A stretch of DNA of 53,007 nt from Fibrobacterota bacterium (GCA_947466585.1 CANIEU010000015.1:1-53007), one strand, 5' to 3'. Shown: positions 34,601 through 43,140, counted from the stretch's first letter. Made by a program: numbers and translations. The notes: generated by a model not told the origin, from the letters alone.

Positions 34601-35481
34601 TCGAACTCGAAGCCGCCGGAGTTCGCAACCGAGTGAATACGGACATTTTGCGCATGAACTTCACCGGAGATGCCCGGATCACGGGAGCCTATCCTTACAC
34701 GTTGGTTCGTGGCAAAGTTTCGGGTCTGCAAGGTGAAGTCGGGCAGGTGCGCCAAGCCTATGTATTGCGCGATTTCGAAGTGAATTGGGACAATGTCACC
34801 TTGGAGGACGGTACGCTTTCTGCGGAAGGGGAGAAGCGACTGCGCACCGACTGCCGTCCGGATACTCGCCAGACCTGCCAGATCTCTATCCATCTCGACG
34901 GAAGGCTCGAAGACGTGCGCTTCACTTACGATACCGATTGCGGACAAAACTCTGGTCAGGCAGTCGTGCCCTCGGTGTTGATCAACTCCATGGTGCAGGG
35001 ATGCTACGTCTCCGAAACGCCTGGGGGCGAAGGAAATTACGGCAGCGCGGCGGTGGCGATGCTGGAGCCGACCTTGAACGCCCGCCTCTCGCGCGGTGTG
35101 TCCAAGGGCTCGGGAGGCTTCATCAAATCGACCCAGGTCAGCGGTCTCAGCGCATTGATCGGCAGCGACAGTTCGGGCCTCGAAGCGGTATCGCTCGAGG
35201 TGGAAAGCCGTGAAGTCCATCGTGTGGGTTTAAAAGGGCGCGCGGGATACCATCCCGAAACGAAGTTGGCGAACCCGATGGAATACCGGATGGCCGCCGA
35301 GTACCGTCCGCCGTTGGATCGGCTCGCCACCGACAGCCTATGGCGAGCGCGCTTGCGCAATCGCTTCACCGTGGAAGCGGCGGTAGAGACTCGCCCCGAA
35401 GGGCGGGATGTCGAAGAAGCGCGGCGGGTGCGCCAGCGAGCCGGGCTGCGGTATCGCTACCGCTTTTGGGATTTGTGGTGA
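31675..35481 (+). CDS. tamB: TamB-like translocation/assembly module protein (DUF490)
   Basis: A protein of about 1268 residues with an N-terminal membrane anchor (TLRALAAGLLALVLALTVLL) and a very long beta-rich body of repeated short strands, as in TamB and other AsmA-like bridge proteins. The C-terminal 350 residues match the DUF490 domain in character: RVNTDILRMNFTGDARITGAYPYTLVRGKV, quoted here in two parts only by position (about 1010-1040), and the end RYRYRFWDLW. TamB spans the periplasm and works with TamA, or moves phospholipids. The first in-frame codon is a TTG at 31618; ATG at 31675 is preferred. The stop overlaps a GTG of the next gene. Confidence 0.8.
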   Translation: MTTLPKTLRALAAGLLALVLALTVLLFAASRIAERSMRSERRFGDLHLRVHGPSVSPFFRIRADSLILWGPTFRLAVVEPDARLFTRGALPFRHDGAAAVILRGDSLFLDLDFHHNRTSKPVKLPATLRFPFGIAVEWRVLTVHAPGMATITAGPAYWRTRGSQVLRGEFDLRTPMEDLPRLNAGITARWRGPALRYQLDVTEPGGAATLRVSGIRGKNDLRRGYDSVEFFAARPSRSLPHPGGLNLSAIADLKLAGKVDWRQDSLRFQGRFTTLAHPPLQKADWSLSVRMGSRGGRFNLGADGPTQSVHANGWWMHPVSWPAFPALTSWRGQFTARVRGGDWKIHPFTVPLDFEIPDARLDTGMRLSAEVLTRDASRIEVSWNGRQPGRLEFDGDVSPTEGFALNWTDTNVSYRSAHVSGTWEDSRLLALARVCEPRAYGAFADSLEAENEVTSHGYFLRAGRIYRGGETFTGEGEVLWKNPAGKNEVSLRFNAGNPVDGHASIVMDPHGAIEITADSLYPTRFPHRVAERFLPLDPLLQGHLNWNHLTSSGSTSLGMRLTGAHGVLDAHADATWTKDSLRVRQASVRSGEAVAEAEGVLPFDGHALAGPWDARRMMGGRWRVRAVEVDPEVMLDFVGRSKGKFRGVVNGELLYSVPSGLAGQMRADSLRLPAGPGGLGISGVTVMGIGDSLRADIGLFGGLHTPWRDTAVAVLSGLGSSSPHLHAEARSLNGFAARIEGWIPGWSRLDAHVEALGRVALGENLGSLEAVRLEGELFAPLSAAFARSLVLKGRAFSLLQITARDTQVVNGVPTYAEGLLKVSEINVHGGRGGDLSGFATLDVPRRAMYTELSGSRVNLVLPGGESLRAQELTTVLSWDPERGLVANVDARGGFAAFPPSSLRIETGFEQIHARVTYPPPSSPEVAPTLTAKARLHDLLLERKWGWRDATDYFTGFNRSARSGGTAKRSRPWELDVELEAAGVRNRVNTDILRMNFTGDARITGAYPYTLVRGKVSGLQGEVGQVRQAYVLRDFEVNWDNVTLEDGTLSAEGEKRLRTDCRPDTRQTCQISIHLDGRLEDVRFTYDTDCGQNSGQAVVPSVLINSMVQGCYVSETPGGEGNYGSAAVAMLEPTLNARLSRGVSKGSGGFIKSTQVSGLSALIGSDSSGLEAVSLEVESREVHRVGLKGRAGYHPETKLANPMEYRMAAEYRPPLDRLATDSLWRARLRNRFTVEAAVETRPEGRDVEEARRVRQRAGLRYRYRFWDLW

Positions 35482-35507
35482 GCCACCGCCCCGGTTTTTC
35501 GCAAAGG

Positions 35508-37397
35508 ATGCCTCGGGTGCGTGAATACGCTCTCGTGCGCACGATTGCGTGCATGCTTTGCCTGCTGTTCCTTCAGGGGATGTATGCCCCCGCTTTTGCC
35601 GCACAATTGGTTCGTCCCGAGGGCAACACGGTGTTGTCGAACCGTCAGCTGATCGAAATCGCCACCTGTCCGCAAGAGGCTCCCGACTGGAATCACGACG
35701 ACTGGAAGGCTTGGGCGACCGATGCCGCCTTGCTGGTGCGCGAAGCCTACCGCGATCTGGGGTACTTCAACGCCGAGGCGGTCGTGATACCGGTATTCAA
35801 AGATTCCGCAGATTCGTCGTTCGAGTCTCCTCCGGAACACATCGTGCTGCGGGTCGAAGAAGGCGTGCGTTACCGTTTCGGGAATGTGCGTATCGGCTTG
35901 CCTTCGCCTGATTATCCCCATTTCGACAGCACCAAATTGCAATCGCGCCCGGGCCGCCTCTTCGACCGCGCGCGCCTGTTTCGCGATCGCAGGGAGATCC
36001 TGCGCTTCTTCGGCGACAAAGGGTTCCTGCGCGCGCAGGCCGCCGAATCCTTGTACTTCGATCCCACACGCGGGGAAGTGGATGTCGCGCTGCGCGTATT
36101 GCCGGGCAAGGCCTTGGTTTTCGACACGTTGCTGTTCCGCATTCAGCGCGAAGGAGACACCACCGGCCGTCCGGGCATCACGAATCTCAAAGGGTTGCGC
36201 CACCTGTTCCCGCTCGCTCCCGGCGACACGCTCACCCTTGAACAACTCAACGCCTACGAGCGCAAGCTGAAATCCACGCGCGTCTTCAATTTCGTGCGTT
36301 TGCGCGATAGCTTGCCCGATTCCGGGGCCGTGGCGCGCGGAGTGTTGGTGCTCACCGCCGAAGAGCGCATGCCGGGCGAACTGGACATCGCAGGTTATTG
36401 GGAAACCCAATACGGATTCGGCGTCGATGTTTCCTGGATGCACTCCAACCTAGAGGGCACCCTGCAGGAAGGCCGTCTCGGCTATACGCTGGCGCAGCGA
36501 AAACAATCGGTGCTCGCGGGTTATGCCGCTCCCTTGCTGTTCGGCACACTAGTCCGGTTTGACAACGAACTGGTGGCAAACTGGTATCAGGACCAATCGC
36601 TCGTACGCGACACGGGCTGGTTCGACGGTGATTTCGACATTTCGAACCAAAGCAAACTTTCGCGGCAGTTAACCGCCTGGGCACGCGGTGTCAGCGGCGC
36701 CGAGTTGTTCGGGAAAAGCGAACGTATCGATACGGCCTCCCGCGTGCGCGATTTCAACCTCAACTTCCTGAATTCGGTCTACCTGCAAAGTCTCGACAAT
36801 TGGGTGAATCCGACGAGCGGCGCCCGCCTCGCTTTCACTTGGGGTAACGGCGGCCCGTTGCTAGATGATCAACGGATTGCGATTTTACGCAACCGTCACA
36901 ACTGGATCGAAAGCGAACTGGCGGGATACCTTCCGCTCTTTCCCGGGACGGTGCTCGCCGTGCGCGTCAGCGGCGGACGGTTTTTCGGCCAGGGCGGTAT
37001 CAACTCTTCGCGTTTTTATCTCGGCGGACCGCGCAGCGTGCGCAGCCGCGATTGGCGCTCCATCTGTCCGCGCACCACAGCCGAAGGCGCCTGCGAGCAG
37101 GAGGGAGTCGAACCCGCTTACGCGCTCGGATCCGGTGAACTGCGAGTGGAGCCGTTCAGGGCGCTAAGCGGTGGTATCCTGGGAAAACTGTCGAACGTGC
37201 AGGTTGTGCCCTTTGCCGACTACGGAAACGTTTGGGAGCCCGGGAAGGCACTCACCGCGACGGGACAAGGCCGCGCCGTGGGTCTCGGATTGCGTTACGG
37301 GTTCCTGTCGCTTTTCAACATCCGAGTCGATTACGCACGCGACCCCAAAGATGCCTCTGTGCATCGGTGGGTCTTCGACTTGGCGCAAGCTTTTTAG
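35508..37397 (+). CDS. tamA: TamA-like Omp85-family outer-membrane protein
   Basis: A protein of about 629 residues with a signal peptide (LVRTIACMLCLLFLQG), an N-terminal region of POTRA-like domains to about residue 300 (LREAYRDLGYFNAEAVVIPV and RFFGDKGFLRAQ are typical) and a C-terminal Omp85 barrel with the segments FYLGGPRSVRSRDW (near the conserved L6-loop region) and a terminal Phe. Placed directly after tamB, it probably forms the TAM pair with it. Alternative starts are a GTG at 35478 overlapping the tamB stop and this ATG at 35508; neither has a strong ribosome binding site. Confidence 0.85.
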   Translation: MPRVREYALVRTIACMLCLLFLQGMYAPAFAAQLVRPEGNTVLSNRQLIEIATCPQEAPDWNHDDWKAWATDAALLVREAYRDLGYFNAEAVVIPVFKDSADSSFESPPEHIVLRVEEGVRYRFGNVRIGLPSPDYPHFDSTKLQSRPGRLFDRARLFRDRREILRFFGDKGFLRAQAAESLYFDPTRGEVDVALRVLPGKALVFDTLLFRIQREGDTTGRPGITNLKGLRHLFPLAPGDTLTLEQLNAYERKLKSTRVFNFVRLRDSLPDSGAVARGVLVLTAEERMPGELDIAGYWETQYGFGVDVSWMHSNLEGTLQEGRLGYTLAQRKQSVLAGYAAPLLFGTLVRFDNELVANWYQDQSLVRDTGWFDGDFDISNQSKLSRQLTAWARGVSGAELFGKSERIDTASRVRDFNLNFLNSVYLQSLDNWVNPTSGARLAFTWGNGGPLLDDQRIAILRNRHNWIESELAGYLPLFPGTVLAVRVSGGRFFGQGGINSSRFYLGGPRSVRSRDWRSICPRTTAEGACEQEGVEPAYALGSGELRVEPFRALSGGILGKLSNVQVVPFADYGNVWEPGKALTATGQGRAVGLGLRYGFLSLFNIRVDYARDPKDASVHRWVFDLAQAF

Positions 37398-37459
37398 AAG
37401 CCCACCCCAAAAAAATTCTGGAGTCTCCGGGCTGCGAACCGCTCGCTTTTTCAAAAAAT

Positions 37460-37534
37460 TGGAGGCGACAAGCGGATTCGAACCGCTGAATAAAGCTTTT
37501 GCAGAGCTCTCCCTTACCACTTGGGTATGTCGCC
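37460..37534 (-). tRNA. tRNA-Cys(GCA)
   Basis: On the minus strand, acceptor GGCGACA pairs with TGTCGCC, discriminator T, encoded CCA. The anticodon loop CTGCAAA gives GCA (plus-strand 37500-37502). The sequence is very close to known bacterial tRNA-Cys, including the GGTAAGG D-loop. It lies 63 bases after the TamA stop on the opposite strand. Confidence 0.93.
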
Positions 37535-37724
37535 AGCGGGGGGGAAGTTAGAAATTCCCTCCCGGATTGGAACGGCCTTCGAGGGATTCAAACGGGGATT
37601 TTTGTTCAGAACGAGCGATTCGAAAAAAAACTCCGCGACCGCACCTTCATGTCCATTTACCGCGTCAATAGAGCGCGTCAAAGAAGCGCGCCGAAAAACG
37701 GTGCGGCCCGCGGAGAATACCGAT

Positions 37725-38111
37725 CTACATCCCGCGAATGAAGTCGTTCACGTCTTTCGCAAGAGCGAGTTCGATCTTCAGGTTGGTAATGTCGTCCTGC
37801 CCGAAAGGAATTTCGCGCACGGGCGCTCCGGCCTGATGCGCGGGATGGGAATCGGCCTGCCGCACCACGGCGGTATGCGGTTCGGCTTCGCGAGAACCCG
37901 GACCCCGCACCACGCCCTGCACCGTCGTCATGTGACGGTTGTGACGAATCTTTTCCATCTCGCCTGAATCGATGGCGAAGGTTTTCCCGTAGTAATACAT
38001 CATGGCGCCGTTGCAGGCGGGGCATTGCATCACAACCATGCGGGCCTCAAGGTCCAAGCTCAGGCTGCTGGTTTCGCGGCAGTGGGGGCACTGGATTTGG
38101 ATGGGTTTCAT
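37725..38111 (-). CDS. Zinc-ribbon protein of unknown function
   Basis: A 128-residue protein. The first 36 residues form a zinc ribbon with CPHC and CPAC knuckles, followed by a hydrophobic/aromatic patch (MMYYYGKTF) and a helical, His- and Asp-rich remainder ending in IELALAKDVNDFIRGM. I do not recognise a family. The start is firm: an AGGAGG lies about six bases upstream of the ATG at 38111. A longer upstream reading adds only non-conserved residues. Confidence 0.65.
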   Translation of the reverse strand: MKPIQIQCPHCRETSSLSLDLEARMVVMQCPACNGAMMYYYGKTFAIDSGEMEKIRHNRHMTTVQGVVRGPGSREAEPHTAVVRQADSHPAHQAGAPVREIPFGQDDITNLKIELALAKDVNDFIRGM

Positions 38112-38235
38112 GATTTTCCTCCGTGCGGGTGGAGTCCCTGAGTGAAGTCTATAACGCGGGCATGCTCGTGTCAAGAAACTTTTTCGGTCACATGCGGGGC
38201 GAAGTGTGCGACTTTGAAACGCCGCAGCCCCGATT

Positions 38236-38604
38236 TCAGGCGGTTTCGAGAACAGCGAAGGCGACGGCGTAATCTCCTTGATGCGAAATCGAGAGATGAC
38301 AACGGGTTGCGCCTAACGCCCGCAATTTCTTCGCGAGCGCTCCGTGGAAGGTCGCTCGTGGGGCCCCGAGCGCATCGGGCAAAATTTCGATTTGCCGCCA
38401 GGTCACGCCGCCCCCCAAGCCCGTTCCCAAGGCCTTCAGTACCGCCTCTTTTGCGGCGAATCGACCCGCGACACGCTCGTGCATCGCCACATGGCCGCGG
38501 CAATACGCCTCCTCTGCAGGCGTCAGGAGGCGCGTCACGGCGGAGGGCCGCAACTTTCTTATCCTTTCGATCTGCACGATGTCCGTGCCAATACCCGTGA
38601 TCAT
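38236..38604 (-). CDS. acpS: Holo-[acyl-carrier-protein] synthase
   Basis: A 122-residue 4'-phosphopantetheinyl transferase that activates acyl carrier protein for fatty acid synthesis. GIGTDIVQIERI (with the metal-binding Asp), RFAAKEAVLKALGTGLG (Glu of the metal site and catalytic Lys) and HLSISHQGDYA are all intact. The length is typical of the bacterial trimeric form. Its 5' end overlaps that of the divergent methyltransferase gene by 26 bases. Confidence 0.95.
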   Translation of the reverse strand: MITGIGTDIVQIERIRKLRPSAVTRLLTPAEEAYCRGHVAMHERVAGRFAAKEAVLKALGTGLGGGVTWRQIEILPDALGAPRATFHGALAKKLRALGATRCHLSISHQGDYAVAFAVLETA

Positions 38605-39778
38605 ACCGCAAAAGTTAGCGTATCTCGCCTCCCCCGAGGGAGCCCTTTTTCTCGACCGCGTCATGCACGACGGACGCGACGATCTGGCTCTCGCCTCCTC
38701 CAACTGGATGCGGGCGCTTTCGGCCGGCCAGCGCACCACCTTGCTCGAACAGCGGGCGTTGCGCGCCAAGGGCATGCGAAAACAATCCCGCGCCGCCGAA
38801 ATGCTGTTCACGCCGCTGGGCATGCAACAGATGACCAACGAAACTTTGGGTGAATACAAGGCCGGGCGCATCCCCGAAGGGGTGCGGACCATCGCCGATT
38901 TTTGTTGCGGGATGGGCGGTGACTCCCTGCGGCTCGCACCGGACCTTTCGGTTTTCGGTGTGGACCGCGACTCCGAGACGCTGCGCGCCTACCTTCACAA
39001 TACGGCCCTGTTCCGTTCCTGCTTTGCCGTGCAGGCGGATGTGACCCGCTTCGAGGCCAGGGTCGACGGCGTGTTTCTCGATCCCGCACGCCGCGAGTTG
39101 TCGGGAAAACGGTCCGGCGAAGATCGCGATTTCGATGTGGAACCTGAGCCGGGTTGGTCGGCGATCGCCGCCATCGTGCGCAAGTTCGGAAACACGGTGC
39201 TCAAACTCGGGCCCGGCGTGCGCCTGCCTGACGCACTTGCCGAAGAAGAGTGCGAGTATCTCGGGCTGCGAGATGAGTGCCTCGAGCTCAGCGTACGCAC
39301 CGGCGCGTTCGGCCGACGAGGTTGGGTGCGCGCTGTCGAAATGCCCTCGGGTGCCAGCGTGGAAGCGCGCGCGTGCGATCTCGACGACACCTTCGGCAAC
39401 ACCGGAGAACCCGGCGCGTGGTTTTACGAACCGGTGAAGTGCGTGGTGCGCGCCCACCTTTTCGGCGTGCTCGCCGAGCGTTACGGGTTGTGGCAGCTTG
39501 ATGCGCGCACCGCCTATCTCAGCGGGAGCGCGCGCGTGGAATCACCGCTGCTCAAGCGGTATCGCGTATTGAAAACATTGCCGGTGGACGAGCGAGTCTT
39601 GCGCGCGGAAATCGCGGCGGGGGAGATCGGAACGCTGGAGATCAAGAAACGCGGGCTCGACATCGTTCCGGAAGAGTGGCGCAAACGGTTGAAACCGCAG
39701 GGCCGCAATGCGGCGACGTTGGTGTTCACACGGCTTGAAGGCAAGCCCGCAGTGCTCCGTGTGGAGCGGGACGGGTAG
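38579..39778 (+). CDS. THUMP-like class I SAM-dependent methyltransferase
   Basis: A 399-residue protein. The SAM-binding motif is IADFCCGMGGDSLRLA near residue 107, followed by VFGVDRD and VFLDPAR, where DPAR takes the place of the usual DPPR. The C-terminal part (about 320-399, ending in RRVERDG-type residues) fits the THUMP-like domain fused to this methyltransferase group. These enzymes are thought to act on RNA, but the substrate is unknown. The ATG at 38579 overlaps the start of acpS; the next in-frame ATG is at 38663. Confidence 0.75.
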   Translation: MSVPIPVIIPQKLAYLASPEGALFLDRVMHDGRDDLALASSNWMRALSAGQRTTLLEQRALRAKGMRKQSRAAEMLFTPLGMQQMTNETLGEYKAGRIPEGVRTIADFCCGMGGDSLRLAPDLSVFGVDRDSETLRAYLHNTALFRSCFAVQADVTRFEARVDGVFLDPARRELSGKRSGEDRDFDVEPEPGWSAIAAIVRKFGNTVLKLGPGVRLPDALAEEECEYLGLRDECLELSVRTGAFGRRGWVRAVEMPSGASVEARACDLDDTFGNTGEPGAWFYEPVKCVVRAHLFGVLAERYGLWQLDARTAYLSGSARVESPLLKRYRVLKTLPVDERVLRAEIAAGEIGTLEIKKRGLDIVPEEWRKRLKPQGRNAATLVFTRLEGKPAVLRVERDG

Positions 39779-39808
39779 GGGACTCACCGAAAACGGCGAT
39801 CTGATGGG

Positions 39809-40018
39809 TTAGGGTTTTTCCCCCGCTGATCCCACCTGTTGGTCGTCTGGATACTTGCCGTAAAACTCCAAAAGATCTTCAATGTCGGGAAGACAGGAGC
39901 CGCAGTTTCCGGTGACTCCGAGTTTGTTCCGCAACGCATCCGGAGTGTTGCAACCCTCTTGGATGGCGGCGATGACCCGGGATTTTTCCACCACGAAGCA
40001 ATAGCAAACGATCGACAT
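39809..40018 (-). CDS. Bacterioferritin-associated ferredoxin-like [2Fe-2S] protein
   Basis: A 69-residue protein of the BFD-like type, with the cluster cysteines in VCYCF and in GVTGNCGSC (C-x-C about 30 residues from C-x2-C). BFDs transfer electrons to bacterioferritin to release iron; other BFD-like domains are fused to nitrite reductases and similar enzymes. No bacterioferritin lies nearby, so the partner is unknown. The ATG at 40018 is preferred over one eight codons earlier. Confidence 0.8.
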   Translation of the reverse strand: MSIVCYCFVVEKSRVIAAIQEGCNTPDALRNKLGVTGNCGSCLPDIEDLLEFYGKYPDDQQVGSAGEKP

Positions 40019-40056
40019 GGGCGGTTGCTTTCGTTCCTGCAAACGGTCCTGTCGAT

Positions 40057-40545
40057 TCAGGCGGCCAAGGATGTAAGCGAGGCTTTGACCACTTCGCTAA
40101 CGAGCTTGCCGTCGGCGCGTCCTTGGGTTTTGGGGCGCACCACATTCATGACCGCACCCATGTCCTTGGCGGACTGCGCGCCGGTTTCCGCCACCGCCGC
40201 ACGCACAATGGTTTCGATTTCTTCGCGCGTCATTTGGGCGGGCAAATACGTTTCGTACCGTGCGATCTTGATTTTTTCCTGCTCCACGATGTCGGCACGA
40301 ATCAGGCCAGACGGGTTTTGTCCATTGGCCTTGTCGAGCGTTTCCCGGAACTGCTTGATTCCTTTTTGCAAAATGGCCGAGACTTCTTCGTCGGAAGGGT
40401 CGCGACGGTTATTCACCTGAAAGGTTTTCACCTCGGCGAGCAAGGTCCGCAAGGAAGTCACCTTCGCCTGATTCTCCTCCTTGCGGGAAGGCTCGCGATC
40501 CTTCATGGTGGCAATGAGGTCGGCGTTGATTTTTTCGAGCAGCAT
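40057..40545 (-). CDS. GatB/YqeY domain protein
   Basis: A 162-residue protein of the YqeY family, related to the tail domain of aspartyl/glutamyl-tRNA amidotransferase subunit B. Typical segments are NADLIATMKDREPSRK, LRTLLAEVKTFQVNNRR, YETYLPAQMTREEIE and DMGAVMNVVRPKTQGRADGK. The family binds RNA in structure-based inference, but its role is not settled. The ATG at 40545 has a GGGATG-like site upstream; an earlier ATG at 40572 adds nine residues. It is next to the BFD gene with a short gap. Confidence 0.88.
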   Translation of the reverse strand: MLLEKINADLIATMKDREPSRKEENQAKVTSLRTLLAEVKTFQVNNRRDPSDEEVSAILQKGIKQFRETLDKANGQNPSGLIRADIVEQEKIKIARYETYLPAQMTREEIETIVRAAVAETGAQSAKDMGAVMNVVRPKTQGRADGKLVSEVVKASLTSLAA

Positions 40546-40595
40546 GATACATCCCTGGAAAATGAATGACATTCAATCTAAAAAAGGGGCAAAAT

Positions 40596-40625
40596 AAAGG
40601 CCCCTTTGCGAACAAAGGGGCCTTT
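40596..40625 (-). terminator. Terminator of the propeller-protein gene
   Basis: AAAGGCCCCTTTG at 40596-40608 pairs perfectly with CAAAGGGGCCTTT at 40613-40625, with a four-base loop. It lies 29 bases after the stop at 40654 and continues on the minus strand into a T-rich tract. It also separates this gene from the yqeY gene. Confidence 0.9.
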
Positions 40626-40653
40626 ACCTGCAAGGCTTGCAGTCAGACGTCGA

Positions 40654-43140
40654 TTAGAACGTCGAGAGAGCGATACGTCCGGAGTACCGTGCGCCGTTTT
40701 GCGCGCGGAAGCTGTAGAAGTACACCGGTTGCGCGAGGTTGCGCGCTTGGTTCTTCGACCAGGACTGGGTGTTCCCGTTCCAGTTCGAGCGGAACACGGC
40801 CACGCCGCGCAGATCATGCACCACCAGCTCGCCCGAGGGCAGGAGCGGGTTGACCACGAGGTCGAAGCCACCAGCGCGAGCCGAGAATCGAACATCCGGG
40901 TTGAAGCGCAACGTGGAGGCGTTGCGGCTCACGCTAACCGTGAAGGATGCCGTATCGAGGTACGCAGGGCAGGTGCCGGGACGAGAAACCGCGCCGGTGA
41001 CGGAGTCAACGCGGGCGGAACCCGTGTTGGCGCTGTTGAATGCGCCGGTGGCATAGGTGTCGAGGCGAACCGCGGCGCCCATGACGGACGGATGCGCACC
41101 GGAAACGGGCATGCGTGCCAGATTCTCAAGCGCCTGGAGACGGACATGCGGGTGCACGTCGTCGGCCGCGCACTGGTCGCGGATCGACTCGTACGAGGCT
41201 GCCGTCGAAGGCATGGCCAGCAACACGTTGCGGCGCACGGTCCAGGCAGGGTGCAGCAACAACTTGCGAAGGATCGGATCCCAGCGGGTGGGGTTGATTT
41301 CGAACTGGCGAAGTCCCGCCAAGGTCCAGATCGCGTGAATCACCGGAGCGTCGAGATCCACCTGATCCACCTTGCGGCGGCGGGTGAGAATGCTGTCAAG
41401 CAGGTTGCCGAGCTCTTCGGTATAGCCCTGTTCGATCAACAGACGCTGGGCATGCATGCGCCAAACCATGTTGGTGTTGTACAACGTGTAGACGAGTTGG
41501 GCCGTGGTGGCGTTCGTCAGGTTGAGCAAAGGCTCTGTCGCGCCGTCTGTGGGCAGAATGCGATAGATGCGCGCACGCGACTTTTCACGCAGCGGGTGGC
41601 GGTAGGCGGCGTTGGTTGCCGGAGTCGCAGGGTTGTGCAGGAAGAGGTAGTTGTAGAAATCGAGCACCCACAGCGCTCCGTCGGGGCCGGTACGGGCCTT
41701 GAGCGGTGCAGACCATGCGTCGGAGGACGCATAGATGTTCGGCCAGCGGTCGCCGGGGTAGAGGCGATTCGAGCTCCAGGTACTGTTGTTGACGGTGAGG
41801 CTGTCCTGGTTGCAAAGACCGCTCAGACCTTCGCAGGCGAACTGGAAACGATCCCAGTACTTCTGCGGCAGAAGGCGGGCGGTGTAAAAGTCGCTACCGC
41901 TGACGGCGGAAATGCCCGTCGAATAGTAGGTGACGTTACCGGAGCCAGCGGCGGGGGTGATGGTGTCGTTGTTGCCTTCCCACATGTAACGATCGTTGGT
42001 AAGGGAGTACAGGCGGGTTCTGTCGCGGCGGGCGCTGCCCGAGGAAAGGCGGATATCCAGGGCGGTCACGCCGGGACGCACGTCATGCTGGGAGTGGGTC
42101 GATCCGGTGGCGCCTGACTTGAACAACTGGCCGTCAGGCATCATGCCAAGGCCGTGGGCATTCGCCACGCCACCGCTGCGGACTTCGAAGCGGGAGGTAT
42201 CGGAACCAAAGAGGGTATGCTTGAAGCGGTAGCTGTTGCCATTACCGCAGGTGCCGGTGCGCGAGCTGCCGCCGGTAGCATTGGCGATGTTCACGCTCGT
42301 GCCGCCGCAACCATTGTATCCGGTGTGACCGTAGATCCAGTTATCGATGCCGCGGGTCAAGCTGTTGGGCGTACCGTGAGAATCGTAGTTCTGATCGGCG
42401 GAGCCCATGCCAGAAACCACGATCACAGGAGCTGCGCCCGCCGTGTCGGGGTTCGACAAGCTTCTGGAGATGTAATAGACGTTCGGCGGCACGGTGGCGA
42501 TGATGCCGTTCTTGACAAACTCGAAGCTGGTTGCAAGAGCCAAGCCTTGGTGGAAGATCTTAAAGTTATCGAGAGCACCATCGCCGTTGGTGTCCTCGAA
42601 AATCAGGATGCGGGTCTTGCCGGCCAAGCGGTTGGCCGGAACGCCGCCCGTAGTGCTGACGCCGGTGCCAGCAGGCATACCCGTGGAGTCATGCGTGTAG
42701 GGATAGTCGACGGCGTCGATGACCCAAAGGCGGCCACGCTCGTCAAAGTTGAAAAACAACGGGTAGGCCATTCCTTTGGCGCCGTCGGGACCCGGGGTCA
42801 ACTCGGACGCAACGATCTGAGGTTTCAGGCCGGGAGGAACCAGTACGCAGTTGATGGACTGCTGCGGCGTGAGGGGTTCCTGGATGAGACCGGCGTTGGT
42901 CAGGGAGGTAGGGGGTTTGATCGGCCAACCGGGCGAGTTAAGAATGTTAACCGTGGTGGTCGCGAGGTTATTGAAGGACCGAACGTCGATCCCGTTATAG
43001 AAGTTGGTACGCGTCAGCGTAGGGCATGGGCCCGTCTTCTCGATGATCCCTTGACCGTATGAGAAACCGGAAATGGCGACGAGCGCCACCATGGCAGCAC
43101 GAAGATTGGTTTTCGCAATCATCGGATAGAATCGTTTCAT
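40654..43140 (-). CDS. Secreted PQQ-dehydrogenase-like beta-propeller with HEAT-like region and C-terminal sorting-like tail
   Basis: An 828-residue protein with a signal peptide (cleavage near GFSYGQG). Residues about 100-520 form a six-bladed propeller of the soluble glucose dehydrogenase/PVC-type membrane dehydrogenase group: LFFNFDERGRLWVIDAVDYP, ILIFEDTNGDGALDNFKIF, GPDGALWVLDFYNYLF. Residues about 560-690 are helical repeats (HEAT-like), as in the PVC-type family. The c-type cytochrome domain usual in that family is absent: I see no CxxCH. The last 90 residues (NPLLPSGELVVHDLRGVAVF ... RYSGRIALSTF) resemble T9SS-type or FlgD-like sorting domains, so it is likely exported across the outer membrane or attached to the surface. 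A strong AAGGGG site precedes the start. Confidence 0.7.
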   Translation of the reverse strand: MKRFYPMIAKTNLRAAMVALVAISGFSYGQGIIEKTGPCPTLTRTNFYNGIDVRSFNNLATTTVNILNSPGWPIKPPTSLTNAGLIQEPLTPQQSINCVLVPPGLKPQIVASELTPGPDGAKGMAYPLFFNFDERGRLWVIDAVDYPYTHDSTGMPAGTGVSTTGGVPANRLAGKTRILIFEDTNGDGALDNFKIFHQGLALATSFEFVKNGIIATVPPNVYYISRSLSNPDTAGAAPVIVVSGMGSADQNYDSHGTPNSLTRGIDNWIYGHTGYNGCGGTSVNIANATGGSSRTGTCGNGNSYRFKHTLFGSDTSRFEVRSGGVANAHGLGMMPDGQLFKSGATGSTHSQHDVRPGVTALDIRLSSGSARRDRTRLYSLTNDRYMWEGNNDTITPAAGSGNVTYYSTGISAVSGSDFYTARLLPQKYWDRFQFACEGLSGLCNQDSLTVNNSTWSSNRLYPGDRWPNIYASSDAWSAPLKARTGPDGALWVLDFYNYLFLHNPATPATNAAYRHPLREKSRARIYRILPTDGATEPLLNLTNATTAQLVYTLYNTNMVWRMHAQRLLIEQGYTEELGNLLDSILTRRRKVDQVDLDAPVIHAIWTLAGLRQFEINPTRWDPILRKLLLHPAWTVRRNVLLAMPSTAASYESIRDQCAADDVHPHVRLQALENLARMPVSGAHPSVMGAAVRLDTYATGAFNSANTGSARVDSVTGAVSRPGTCPAYLDTASFTVSVSRNASTLRFNPDVRFSARAGGFDLVVNPLLPSGELVVHDLRGVAVFRSNWNGNTQSWSKNQARNLAQPVYFYSFRAQNGARYSGRIALSTF

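Noticed and set aside
40606-42117. A 503-codon open frame on the plus strand
   Set aside because: It is antisense to the propeller protein gene, which has a signal peptide, clear domains and a terminator. Long antisense frames are expected at this GC content.
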